DNA of 64,000 bases, taken from contig JAEVLN010000005.1 in the NCBI GenBank assembly GCA_018350325.1, forward strand, positions 2,180,142 through 2,244,141. The letters run 5' to 3'. Made by a program: the position numbers and the translations under genes. Shown piece by piece: positions 34,097 to 45,539 of this stretch (positions are counted from its first letter, which is position 1; every line of letters begins with the position of its first letter). The stretch comes from Globodera rostochiensis. Lineage: Eukaryota; Nematoda; Chromadorea; Rhabditida; Heteroderidae. The notes under the pieces were generated by a model. The model made no database searches, was not told where the DNA came from, and saw only the letters and a program-made list of their open reading frames with translations.

Positions 34097-37000
34097 TTAG
34101 GCCTCCGTCAAAAACTTTTCTTTTTCCTTTTGCCCGTCGGCGATTTTGGCCCAACTTTTGTTCCTTTCTTGCCCTTCTCCGTCCCTCCCATCGCTTTCCC
34201 CGTCCAAATCGACCGCGTCCAAATCAACGCCCTAAGGGGACAAAGTCTTTTTTAATTCGATTTTCTAAGGAATTTGTACCTTTGTGTCCACTAACCACAG
34301 CCACGAGACCAATAAATTGGCACTTCCCAAAAGCGCAACGGCCAAATAGGCACTGGCGCCCCAATGTTCGTTGAAAAAGACCAACTGAAAGAAGCCATTC
34401 ATTCATTTCCTGCGGGGATTATTACACTAAACAATTCGAAGAATGCGAATTGTTGTTTAACAAAAGAATTCACAGAATTGAATATTATTTATTATTTTTA
34501 ATATTATTATTATTATTATTAATGTTTGTTCATTTGCTGCGTTTTGTTAGTAAAATGTGAGCAAATCAAAAAAAAGCCAACCAAAGGTGCAAAAAGGCCG
34601 CCAACTCGGGCAATGCAACTGCAACTTCCGACGGCGGAAGAGCGCAGCGCCGTGGGCATTGACTCGACGGCCGACAGAACGTTGGCGTCCCACGTGAACT
34701 CGAGGAATATGACGCCGAAAAGATTGACGAAAAGAATCCAAAGGCCCTGCGGCGCGGGGGGGCGATGAAAGGAAAAGCGTTACAAAAGAAAGAATAAGCC
34801 AAAAAAGGGTGTGCAATTGCTGCCGGCGGTCGGTGGTTGTCTGCCGCCTCTGTCCTTCACCGAGTCGATGCCCACGCGCCTCCCCACCGCCACACCCAAA
34901 AATTGTCAGACGCCCGGGGGGATTTTTATCGACGGAGGCGGGGATTTAAAAAGCAAGCTTTTGACTTTAAAGTGTCGCTCTTTTCAGTGGGAACTTCCGA
35001 CGTCGTTTTTGTTCATTTTCACCCACTCACCATCGGTGCGATCAATGCACCAAACTGGGCAATCAACGAACAACTGGCCATGGAGGAGGCACGCAGCAAA
35101 GTGGGCATCAACTCGGTGCCGGAAAGATAGCAAGCGTCCCAGGTGAACTGGATGAAAACGTTGCCCAGCTGGTTCAGCACCAGCACCACCAACTCGTTCT
35201 TTTAGTGGGCGGGGTCAAACATAATTTCAAAAAAAAACTTCGATCAACAGTTCACGTCATTGACTCACGTCATATTTGAGCAGTACCAGGACGGTCAGCA
35301 AAATGAAACAGAAGATGACGATCATTTGGGAGAAATGGTGAAGATTTCTTCGCGAAAACCTGGGCATGTACGTGTCCAGCACTAACAACATCTTGGAAAA
35401 GGTTCAGAACGATCACCACAAACGCCACCTCTGTAAACAAACCAATTTGGAGAGAATCACTGGGATTGATAGCAATAATTGGTTAACAAAAAGATCGCCG
35501 CTCAGATTGGAGCTGTTCAGGTCGACAGAATAGGAAGACATGGAGGAAGTGAACCTTATTATGAAGAATTGTTATGGTAAGGCATTTTGAAGTTTAAAGA
35601 ATTCGAACCGACCACATCATCCAGAGGACGAGCAGACGGCAAAACAAAGTTCGATCCCGAACAAGAGCCCTGAACACTTTCAAATTGTCGTCAAACAAAG
35701 TTAGGTTCTGAGTAAAATGTCTTTTTGGTTCGATTGTTCCAAAAATTGCACGCAAACGTTGCCCCAAACTCTGACCAAAAGTTGGCTGCTTTCTTTTCCG
35801 ATGTCGGCGCCCTTCGCTTGACCGGTGTGTGGTCGACGCCGGCAAGTCGGGCGATTTGTTGTTCACTCCGAAGCATTTCATCGAGTCGATTTTGACTGTG
35901 TAGCCAAATGGGCGACTCGGGCAAAAGAAAGGCGATGATTAAAAGCCCGGGGACCGACACCAAAGCGGAGGCGACGCTGGCAGAACGCCAATCGGGGAAC
36001 GCGTAGCAAAGGAAAGTGAGGATCAGACGGGAGATGCCCTAAAGGGGGGGGGGAGTGTTTGAATTGGATGAAATCCCCGGAGGGGAGGGGATGCTTGGGT
36101 TACCATTAGTGGATTGGGCCTTGGACAATCCCCGCGGGGAGGAGATTGGTGGGACAATTGCCTACCCAATTGCAGAAAGTCCGCAGAATCATCCGATGTT
36201 CCGGAGGCATTATTTCCATCGTAAAGGTCGCCACAACGACCAGTGAGCCGCCCATCAAAAAAGAAACAGCAAATCGTCCAAACAAAAGCCATTGCCAATT
36301 AGGGGACAAAGCGGACAAAGCCAACGAGAGCAGTCCAAAGAAGAAAGTGATCAGACCTTCAGAAATTTGACCCAATTGAAATAAAGTGATCAAACCTTCA
36401 GAAATTTAATCCGATTGAAAATAAAGTGATCAGACCTTCAGAAACCTATTAAAAAGATCGGACAGACCTATCGGCTTCCGACCAAAACTGTCGGAGAGTG
36501 GGGCGAGGACAACGGTGCCGAGCAGTACACCGAAGAATTGTATCTGAATCCAAATGTCAATTATTTTGTACAAACACTTTCCCACCCCACCCACCTGACT
36601 GTACAGTGCCTTTGTGTAGGCACCGGTGCCACAAATCCATTGGAAATCGACGGCGGCGGAAGCGAAGGGAATCGCTTCGAATTCGATTTGGTCGGCAGCA
36701 CAGCGTTCGTAGACGGCACAATCTTTGCCAAACGGAGGGGAGACGAACGAATCGTTGCGGTCGAACGGAGTCAAACAGCGCCATTTTGGCGTAAACGTAG
36801 TGAAAATGCCTGAATTTTCAGAGAATCCAACCGAAAATGAGAAACATTTGACATTATTTAATAAATATTCTCTTAAAAATTTAGTTTTATTGAGCAAAAA
36901 AAAGCCAAAGACAAAAAAGCCAAAGTCTCTTTTTCTTTAGAAGCGAAGATTCAATTTCAATAATAAATTTGACAAAATTTGCATTTATTTAATCATTTTG

Positions 37001-37113
37001 CGAAGGTCGGCTAAAATACCAAAGAGCATTTGTGTGGCGAACAAAATCATAAATTGCCATGTTAATATGACGAGCAAATGGAAACTGTTTAGAGAAGCGC
37101 ATAAAACGGCCAT
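34097..37113 (-). CDS. SLC22-like major facilitator (organic ion transporter) with alternative exon pair
   Basis: Exons 37113-37020, 36809-36595, 36543-36468, 36356-36166, 36038-35823, 35707-35613, 35554-35443, 35391-35269, then 35198-35031 or 34746-34582, then 34384-34280 and 34231-34097; about 509 residues. Family marks: a membrane-spanning first segment followed by FTPKWRC (SLC22 ectodomain start) with several Cys, the MFS signature LSDSFGRKPIG, WLLFGRFAVSFLMGG, PESPIWL before the cytosolic loop, and FTWDA with (L/S)MPT in late helices. SLC22 proteins move organic cations, anions or zwitterions across the plasma membrane; the substrate cannot be told. Two interchangeable exons code the TM10-11 region. 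The C-terminus is charged. The start may be further upstream in the same frame; 37113 is the first Met. Confidence 0.85.
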
Positions 37114-37375
37114 TTGCGAGAATTGGGCGCCGGGGGGGCAATGTTTAAATGTTAAGAGATTCTTTGATGGCCTGGGGGCTTGAAGAGCGGTGCAATTCGT
37201 CGGGGAATTGTGCTGAAAGCATTTGGAATCAAAGTTTAAAGAATGGAAATTAAAGAATGAGAGCCTCGGGCATTTGGACAATAACCACCAATAAACAAAT
37301 TAAATGACTTTTTCTCCTAATTTTATGAGAATGAGCTGCTAATTGTACTTATCGGTGTGTTAATGATTTATAATT

Positions 37376-38475
37376 AGAAGAATACCCTCCGGGGAGGGGG
37401 GGGGGTGGGGGAAGATAACCTCGGGGTAGGGGGGGGGGGTTGGGGGAAGATACCCTCGGGGGAGGGGGGGGGGGAGAAAACCCTCCGGGGGGGGGGGAAG
37501 ATACCTTCCGGGGAGGGGGGAAGAATACCCTCCGGGGGGGGGGAAGAATACCCTCCGGTGAGGGGGAAGAATACCCTCCGGGGAGGGTGGGGGGAGATAC
37601 CCTCCGGGGGGGTGGGGGGGAAGAGATACCATCCGGGGGGGGGGGGTGAAGAATACCTCGCGTGGAGGGGGGGGGGGGAAGAATACCCTCCGGGGGGGGG
37701 GGAAGAATAACCCTCAGGGGGGTGGGGGGGAAGAATAACCCTCCGGGGGGGGGAAGAATACCCTCCGGGGAGGGGAAAAATACCCTCCGGGATGGGTGAA
37801 GACTACCCTCACGGGGAAGGGAAGAATATCCTCCGGGGGGGGGGAAGAATACCCTCCGGGGGGGGAAGAATCCCCTCCGGGAGGGGGAAGAAACCCTCCG
37901 GGGAGGGGGAAGAATACCCTCCGGGGAGGGGGGGGGAAGGGTAAGAATACCTCGGGGTGGGGGTGGAAGAATACCCTCCGGGGAGGGGGCAGACTACCCT
38001 CCGGGGCGAGGGGGGAAGAATACCCTCCGGGGGGGTGGGGGGGAAGATACCCTCCGGGGGGGGGGGGAGTACCCTCCGGGGGGGGGAAGAATACCCTACG
38101 GGGAGGGGGTAAGAATACCCCTCCGGGGGGGGGGAAGAATACCCCTCCGGGAGTGGGAAGAATACACTGCCGGGGAGGGGGAAGAAAACCATCCCGGGGG
38201 GGGGGAAGGAATACCCTCGGGGCCGGGGGATAGGAATACCCTCCGGTGAGGTGGGGGGGGGAGAATACCCTCCGGGGGGGGGGGGGGAAGAATACCCCAG
38301 GGGGGGGGGGAAGAATACCCTTCGGGGGGGGGGGGGGGAGGGGAAGAATACCCTCCGGGGGGGGGGGGGGGTGGGGGAAGATACCCTCGGGGGAGGGGGG
38401 GGGGGGGAAGATACCCTCGGGGAGGGGGGGGGGGGGGAAATACCCTCCGGGGGGGGGGGGAAGAATACCCTCCCC
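37376..38475. repeat. G-rich minisatellite, GAATACCCTCCGG core
   Basis: About 40 units of 22-32 bases with core GAAGAATACCCTCCGG (or GAAGATACCCTCGG) and a variable G run. It is in the intergenic space upstream of the SLC22-like gene, again with all G runs on the plus strand. ORFs are artefacts. Confidence 0.95.
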
Positions 38476-39695
38476 CACCAATTCCCTTCACTTTGAATCA
38501 GCCGACGGACTTTTGAGACGAAGAAATTTCACGGTTAACAAATGGGACAATCTTTGGGATTGGCGCTGATAAAATGGAAAAGAATTGGGTGATAAGGACA
38601 CAAAAATCGATTATTATTTGTTGGGTCGGTATTTCTAAGCCGCCCGAGGGGAGAACAATCTCCAGGCCAAACAGCCCTTCTGATTGCCTGCGGGGACGGG
38701 CACAATCCGTCGAAGGACACGGATTATGGCCAAGAGTGGCCAAAAGTGATCAGTTGAGCGTGGGACAAACCAAAAAAGAAAACGAAATGTGTTAGCCTTT
38801 GTGTTTTGTTAGAGATAAAAAATTAATCGGACATTTGCCGCTTTAATTGGCCTTCGCTAAAATCATTTTTCTTTTTATTATTTATTGTTTTTACAATTAA
38901 ATTTAATTTAAAAAAGGGTTTTATTTAATAAAATGCAAAAGGTTTTTTCTTCATTAACGCGATTTTAGGTGCTTACCCAAAAACGAGCAAAATTCCGCCC
39001 AATTGCGGCCGTAACAATGCAAATATAAATACCTATTTATGTACAGTGCTCCTTCTGATTACAAAAATAACGCGCAATACCGTAACAATGTACCTATTTA
39101 CAGTACTCCTTCTGCTTACAAAAATAACGGCGCAATTCGAATGGATTCGCCGAGTTCATATTTTAGAAAGAATTTATTTGTTTTTTATGGAAAAGAATTG
39201 ATTATTTATTTTGGAACGATTTGTGATGGACATTTCGAAGGTTAAATTAAACTTCGTCTGCTGACTGATCGCTTTTCCGCCCGTTCCGATCGCTTTGTCT
39301 TTGCGGGCGGCCCTTTTCTTTGCCCAATTAATTGGGGGGTTAATAAATACCACACGCAAAAAACAGAATATTTATTTATGTAACAAGACAAATAAATTAT
39401 TTAATCAGACGATTCAAAAACGGCGGGCGCCGATCGTTCAAAAAAAAGCAATTATCGATTGAATATTGTTAATTTGAATTTAATTTAAATCGATTAACAT
39501 TTAAAATTGGCTGCTTTTTGTACATTGCACATCTGCAGTCTGTGAATCATCAAAGGTGTACAAATAAAACAATTTGACGACATTTTATGAAATCCAAACT
39601 TAGAGAATGGTTTTCTCACGCCTGCGCCACTATTTGCTATTCGGCCGCCTTTCTTTCCAAAAGTATTTCGTATTAATTTATAAATTTAATTTGTG
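38476..39695. other. Intergenic with a short direct repeat
   Basis: No gene is supported. Bases about 39014-39070 and 39084-39136 are an imperfect direct duplication around CCTATTTA, CAGT(G/A)CTCCTTCTG and TTACAAAAATAACG. Confidence 0.55.
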
Positions 39696-40751
39696 ATGTC
39701 ATCATCATTAGTATCATACTCCTCATCATCGTTCTCGGCACTTTTGCTATTTTTTGGCCTTTTCCCTTTGTTGGATGCCCAAAATGCGTTGATGGGATAC
39801 GGTTACGGAGGGGGAGGATACGGCAACAACATGGGATACGGTAACAACATGGGATACGGTAACAACATGGGATACGGTAACAACATGGGATACGGTAACA
39901 ACATGGGATACGGAGGATATAATCAGCAGTGTCCGATTGGTCAGAAGGCGGACGGAAGTCAGTGACGCGTTGAAGATTGGCCTAAACACCGCCATTTTCA
40001 GCTTGTGACGGTTTCAAATTCTTCTGCGCGGATCCCAAAGAGAATTGCTACAACGGCGTCTGCTGTAAGAACGCCCCGCCGCCGGCGTCGTCCAAACATC
40101 CCCGACTTTCCGATTCTTTCAGGTCAGCCCTCCCAGACCCAATCGAGCGGCTTTTTCGGCTGCCCCGCTGGCACTTTTGCTGATGGCACTTGCAGCGGAT
40201 TCAAATTTTGGTGCGCGGACCCGCGAGAGAAATGCATCAACGGACTTTGCTGTAAGTGATTTCCCCAAATGGCCTTTTGAGAAATTGTAGTGAATTCTGA
40301 TCAGATCAGAGCACGGATTACTTCATAAAAAAAGATTTAATTTGTGGTGCCCCATCACAGGTCAGCAAGGAAGCAGCAATAACATGAACGGAGCATACGG
40401 AAATTACGGTAACGGAGGGGGAGCAGTGATGCCCTACGGTAACACCGGAACGATGCCCTACGGATACGGTAACGGAGCGCTTCCCTACGGCTACGGTACC
40501 GGAACAATGCCCACTGGCTACGGAGGGTTCTGAAAACCATTCTCTTTTCCGTTTCTTACTTTAAACTAAGGTACAGTACCAGACTGTCCGGTTACGGATT
40601 GACGGGGATGACCTCGCCCTATAACTATAACCCGTACTCGTCCTTATCGATGACCGGCGGCGGGGGCCTCGGGGGCTCGTCGTATTCGGCAATGCTCAAC
40701 CAATATTACGGCAGTCTTCTGGCCGGAATGATGGGCAAAAAGAAGAAGTGA
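39696..40751 (+). CDS. Secreted GY-rich protein with two Cys-rich modules
   Basis: Exons 39696-39957, 40002-40064, 40123-40251, 40361-40526 and 40583-40751 phase to 262 residues. A hydrophobic N-terminus (ALLLFFGLFPLLDA) is a signal peptide. Then come five MGYGNN repeats, and two homologous six- to seven-Cys modules of pattern CPxGxxADGTCxGFKFxCADPxExCxNGxCC, the first split across exons 1-2 and the second on exon 3. The C-terminal third is Gly/Tyr/Pro-rich and ends GMMGKKKK. Gly/Tyr-rich composition with CC-type cysteine modules suggests a cuticle, eggshell or secreted structural protein, but I do not recognise the family. The matched phase-1 introns after each CC support module duplication. 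Confidence 0.82.
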
Positions 40752-41253
40752 TAGTAACAAAAACTAACGCTCAGAGAGAACATTGGCCAAAATCGACCTC
40801 ATGTCAATTCAGGGGCCAATCAATGGCAATTACCGAAGGCAAACGACAAATTAGCTCGGCCGATTTGTTATTTGGTATTTGTCGGTTGCTTAAAGGTCAT
40901 TATCATTCCCTCTAATTACATAACACTCAATCAACAAGTCTATATTTAATGGGGCAATTTCTTTAATGTTACGGCTAATAAACACAGCCGTCCTAAGCTA
41001 TTTGGTCTGTGAGCATCACAGCTGAAGGACGGAATCCGGAAAGCGCGGCATAGGCAAGGGAAACGCCCGCTTTTTCTCCAAAATAAAAAAATGATCGATT
41101 TTAAATGATTCGACTGCAAAAAGTTAGGCCGTTTCGAGTTCTGCTGAAAATATAATCCCCGCAAGCGATGCACAGCTAAGCACACTTTGCTGACGATTTG
41201 CCCTTTTGGCCGCCATCCTCCCGCTTAGAACGGAGTTAAATTCCATAAACCCA
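40752..41253. other. Intergenic
   Basis: No gene seen; A+T-rich with the 3' end of the GY-rich gene. Confidence 0.5.
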
Positions 41254-41824
41254 ATGCTTTTCTTGTCCAGCAATACGCGCAGAATTTCTTCCTCTCCCCA
41301 AGCCCTTCTCCACCTCCTCATCTCTTCCAGTCTTACCTTCCCCTCACGCTTCTTTCACCCTAAAAAAGCACCTCCAACGCCACCATTGGGTGATTCCGTA
41401 CTTCATGACCAATTTTGCTACGATGGCCCCATAATGTGCCATCAGCCAATGGAAGATAACCCTTCCGGGGCTTTGCCCGTTGATAATTGGGCTTTTGTCA
41501 GCGGAGTCAACGGACAACTGAACGGATTCGGCGGCGGCAGCTTCTGTACCGATTTTGAGCCTAACTGCGCATCATTTCGCCGATTCTGCTTTCTTCAGGT
41601 TGTCAGAAAGAAATCGTCAAAAAAGGAGGAACCTTTTTTGCACAAATTTCTGTTTCAAAATGGTCTTCAAGATAGTCATCACACGATTTTTTAAAGTCCG
41701 TGAGTTTATCTGTTCCCCTTTATTTCAGTCAATTGCCGAGGCATGCCTATGGAGCTGTGGAATATGCGGCGGTTTCGGAGGAATTGCGGGAGGTTTCGGA
41801 CAGTTTGGGAAAAAAAGACGATGA
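41254..41824 (+). CDS. ShKT-domain protein (5' end uncertain)
   Basis: Exons 41254-41598 and 41729-41824 join in phase 0, about 146 residues. The join creates a complete six-Cys ShKT domain: C-x6-C-x6-C-x8-C-x3-C-x2-C, read from FCTDFEPNC through RRFCFLQ to EACLWSCGIC. ShKT domains in nematodes occur on secreted proteases, mucins and small secreted proteins. A Gly/Phe-rich tail follows and ends KKRR. The N-terminal part is Ser/Pro-rich without a good signal peptide, so the true first exon is probably elsewhere, or 41254 is not the start. The domain is certain, the gene limits are not. Confidence 0.6.
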
Positions 41825-42323
41825 CTTCCAGCTTTTATCTGTCATTTCACAAAAAAGTGTCAAACATAGGAATCTTCCAATCAAATGTCGTCCACCGTTG
41901 ACAATTTTACCGTTCCATTTTCTCCCGGCTTGAACGGCGGCTGGCCCAAATAAGGGCAAGTTGAACAGCGAAAAGCGTCACCCAAACCGCACTGAAAAAC
42001 ATTTATAGAAAGGCTTCCTATTAAAATGCTGAGTTTAAAGAATCAAAGCAACATAAAATGTAAGGACCCAAGGGAATGGAGCAATGTGAAGCCGGTACGG
42101 GAGGGGCATTCAATTTGCCGTAGCGATGGAAGCTCCCCAGAATGCAATGGAGTTACCCGAACAAGCGGAGACAGCGAGCGATGCCCCCCACTCCCCTCCT
42201 CGAGTTTTGTTTTACCGTATTTTAGTTGCATGACAAAAGTTGTTAATTTTAGCAATAATGCTATTAAATATGGTTTTCGGCACCCCCGGCGGTTTTAAAT
42301 TTGACAAGCCCTCTTCTACTAAA

Positions 42324-42781
42324 TCAACGAATGCTTACGCTTCCACAAGATGATTTCGCTTTCATTTGGTTCGCATCCGACCCAACCGTCTGATCTGCCA
42401 ATCCGCAAGAGCAATTTTTACAAGGACGTTTTTTCGTTTGATCACCGGCAGTGGGAACACCACAAGCTTAAAATCAAATTCAGCAGGACCGTAGACAGAA
42501 GCTCGGGGGAGGGTGCGGGGCCACGCCAGAAAACTATTTTTAGGGATTTCTTCTAAACCATTTTCTCATTTTGTGTGTGCAGAAAGGCGTGGGCATAATA
42601 CGACCATCACCGAATATCTCATGCCATTACCTGCAGATTTTTCCGGTCGTTTCAAATCCTCGGGCTCAAGAAGTGTGTCCTCGTCAATTAAGTCCCTGTC
42701 CGCGTTCGAGGACGTAACATTTTTCTTCGGAGATTGTTGTGCCTGGCGAGTTGGGGACCCAACAGCAGGAACAGTATCCAT
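42324..42781 (-). pseudogene. Anamorsin (CIAPIN1) C-terminal fragment
   Basis: Exons 42781-42631 and 42466-42324 join in phase 1 into about 97 codons. The product contains the anamorsin linker block DLIDEDTLLEPEDLKRP and, across the splice, ACGV...KKRPCKNCSCGLAD, the first iron-sulfur motif (C then CxxCxC). Anamorsin is a cytosolic Fe-S assembly factor whose C-terminus should continue with a second site, CxxC-x7-CxxC. Here the frame ends soon after a single SSCGS, and the N-terminal methyltransferase-like domain is missing. A donor-like GTAAGC after CGS could lead to another exon, but I found no good acceptor. I read it as a partial duplicate or decaying copy; a gene with an unfound last exon is the alternative. 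Confidence 0.6.
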
Positions 42782-43056
42782 TTCCGAATTAGAGTTGGCA
42801 AAATCAAAAAAGCATTTGTAGATTAATATCCGATTCAAAGAAAAAGCACGGTCTAGGCAAAAAACCTCAGAAGCATAATTTTACAAGCGAGAGCAAAAAG
42901 ATAGGAGAATTTTTCGGAACAAAGTGATCGAGTTGGGGTTGAATTTATGTACCTACAACGCGTGTTGGAGAAAATGTTAAATAATGATAACCATGGTAAA
43001 GAATTTCAATTGTTTTTGAGGAGATCGGTGGGAAGTGTGCATGGAATATTCACGAG

Positions 43057-44027
43057 TCACGCGACAGTCGTCCCAGCCGGCGCGGCAGTCTTCTTGACCT
43101 TCTTCGGGGCAGACTTCTTGACCTTCGGAGACTTAATCTTGTTGGCCCTCCCAGTAGCCTTCTTCGGAGTGTTCGGCTTCTTGGCGATCTGCGACAAAAC
43201 ATTTTATTCATTTTTACAACAAGCAATCAAAGTTACCATCTTCGGAGATTTCTTTGGCGTCTTGGACTTTTTCACGCCACTTTTCTTCGGCACTTTCACG
43301 GCCTTAACTTTCGCGGCAGCCGGTGAAGCGGAGACCGGCGCCGCGGCGGGCGCAACAGCCGTCGTCTTCGCTTTCTTCACGGCAGGCGACTTCTTCGGAA
43401 CGGCCTTCTTGATCTTCTTCGGAGTCGGAGTTGCTTTTTTCACCGTCGGTTTCTTCGTGACAGCTTTCTTTTTTGGACTCTTCTTCGCATCAGCGGGCTT
43501 CGGAGTGTCACCGAGACGGAACGAACCGGAAGCACCGACTCCCTTCACCTGCTTCAACTCGCCAGACTTGACGCCTCGTTTCAGACCCAATTTGAGGTTG
43601 GCATTGATCTTAAAATTCGCAATTTCGTCAAATAAATTACGAAATTGAAGGACCAGCACCTTAAGCATGTTCTCGCCCAATTTGTAGTGGGACATGAGGA
43701 ACTTCAAACTTAAAAAACGTTTCTTCACACATTCTCGAGGCTAGTGACTTACATGGCCGGACGACTGCTACCTTTCTTTTCGTTCAAATCGGCGATTGCT
43801 TTTTTGATCATCTATAATAATTGATGAAATTCAAACCACTCCAGTATTCATACCAAGTTGTACGTCGGGTGACTGGACGGAACCTTCGCCATTTTAGCAT
43901 CGGGCACTTTTGGTTTTGTGACCTTTGGCAACTTCAGCTTAGCAGCCCTCATCGGCGCTACATTTTTTTTCGGAATTTGCGATGCCAAAGGCTGTGGAAT
44001 CGGGGTAACAGCAGAAACAGTAGTCAT
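43057..44027 (-). CDS. Linker histone H1
   Basis: Exons 44027-43854, 43811-43753, 43708-43660, 43608-43237 and 43188-43057 keep phase and give 261 residues. The winged-helix globular domain runs from [20 protein letters not shown] through [17 protein letters not shown] and [20 protein letters not shown] to [11 protein letters not shown], each part on a different exon. The C-terminal tail is the usual Lys/Ala/Pro-rich one, with many KKSPK and TPKK motifs that are typical cyclin-dependent kinase sites. It binds the nucleosome dyad and compacts chromatin. The N-terminal tail (58 codons) is long and Lys/Pro-rich. Four introns are more than most metazoan H1 genes have and suggest a replication-independent, polyadenylated form. 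Confidence 0.95.
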
Positions 44028-45539
44028 TTTTGTATCAGATTAAAAGCGATTGATTGCAAACAAGAATGAAAGGTATGTATCTTAATTTAAATGAGAATTA
44101 AACAATATAATACCCACATATTTAGAAACCGGGTATCGGAATTTTTTAGGAAAATTATCCGGGTCTTGGACCAACCCCAGCCAAACTACCCGGTATCCGA
44201 ATGGATATCCGAGTGTTCTTGAGCTACCCGGGGGACCCGGATAATATCCGGGTTTGTCCAACTCTACTATTTAGCATAATAAATATATATGTTTATCAAA
44301 CAGTGGTGATAAAACATTTTCGATACCATAATCAGGGTTTCCAGATTTGACGATTTATGATTTGGTGCTTTTTAAGAAGCCGATTGAAAAAATTAGAAGG
44401 TGACGATTTTTGGAAATTGATTTGGCCTGGCACGACGACAAAAGGTCCGACGGATAAAAGGCCCGGTGGGCTGCCAGCAAGCAAAAGCTAAGCTTTTGAT
44501 AATAACTTTTGCTTGCTGATATGTAGCTTCTACTCATTATATTTTGAATGGTATCGAAAACCTTTTGAAAAAAGTTAGAAAATTTGAAATGCGAGAAAAA
44601 AAGAAATGAGTCCCCAAAAAAATGTTTTGGAGGACGAGGAATGAAATATCGTCTCGGAGTTCTTCTCCTCTCCTCTCCTCTCCTCTCCTCTCCTCTCCTC
44701 TCCTCTCCTCATCGACGGTGGTGCAATGAATGGAAGAGGGGGGGGGGGAGGAGGTTGGTGTTTGTTGATGCGAATTTGCCTCCACAACGCATCCATCTCT
44801 CGCCCGTATTTCCCAGCTGCTGTCATTTAAATACCCCCGGCGGCCGCCAGCCCATTCGGTGGCGTCCTTTCTGTGCCCGCCCGCCCATTCGTTCGCCCGC
44901 GGGGAGAGAATAATGTGTTGGTGGGGGGTGGGGGGGGGGGGGAGGGACTTGTTTTCTTTTCTCTTCTCTTCGTCGCTGCGAGGGATGGAAGGGAAGGGAA
45001 GGGGGAGGTGTGAGCTCGCAGGGACCTTCACTCGCAGTTGCTTCTGCTCGGTCGGTGCTAAATTTTTGTGAATCCCCGTTGGATTGGTCCCGAATCCGTG
45101 CTCAAATTAAGGATCTTTTCTTACGAAATGATCTGAACAGCTCTAAAAGAAAATGCTCTCGAAAATGAGGTAAAATTTGCCAGTAAATATCGAAAAACTA
45201 AAGAAGAATAAGAAAGAAATGAAGGTTTGTTTTAATTATATTTGGAATCAATCCACTTTACGCGATTATTTTGGGACTTGGATCGTTCTAAATTAAAACC
45301 TTTTCTTTGTTTGGAAGGTCAAAAGAACACAAGAGAAAGCTAATAAAATTTTAGGGAATTTATGTTCTTTTTTCTTATAAAAAGTCACTCCAGAATGAAA
45401 ATTTGTAATCCACTCATTGGTTTTTTGGGCATGGTGATATGTTGCCGAGGGCTCGATGATCTTTTTTGGGAGGAATTTGTGAATTTGTTCGTTTCGTTTT
45501 CATTTCATTTATCAATCTGTTCGATTGTTTCCTTTAATC
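44028..45539. other. Intergenic: transposon-end fragment, CCGGGTATCCG cluster, CTCCT microsatellite
   Basis: 44125-44255 has many ATCCGGGT/ACCCGGAT motifs in both orientations. 44333 onward begins CAGGGTTTCCAGATTTGA and resembles the left end of the hAT-type element at 47122. 44664-44710 is a (CTCTC)n-type microsatellite. G runs occur at 44740-44749 and 44922-44942. No gene is supported. Confidence 0.6.
44664..44710. repeat. CTCTC microsatellite
   Basis: About nine perfect five-base units of CTCTC/CTCCT phase. Confidence 0.95.

Noticed and set aside
42040..42260. A last exon for anamorsin reading CILGSFHRYGK with later VPA
   Set aside because: It resembles the expected CYLGDAFRC block, but there is no acceptor before it and the needed Cys are absent.
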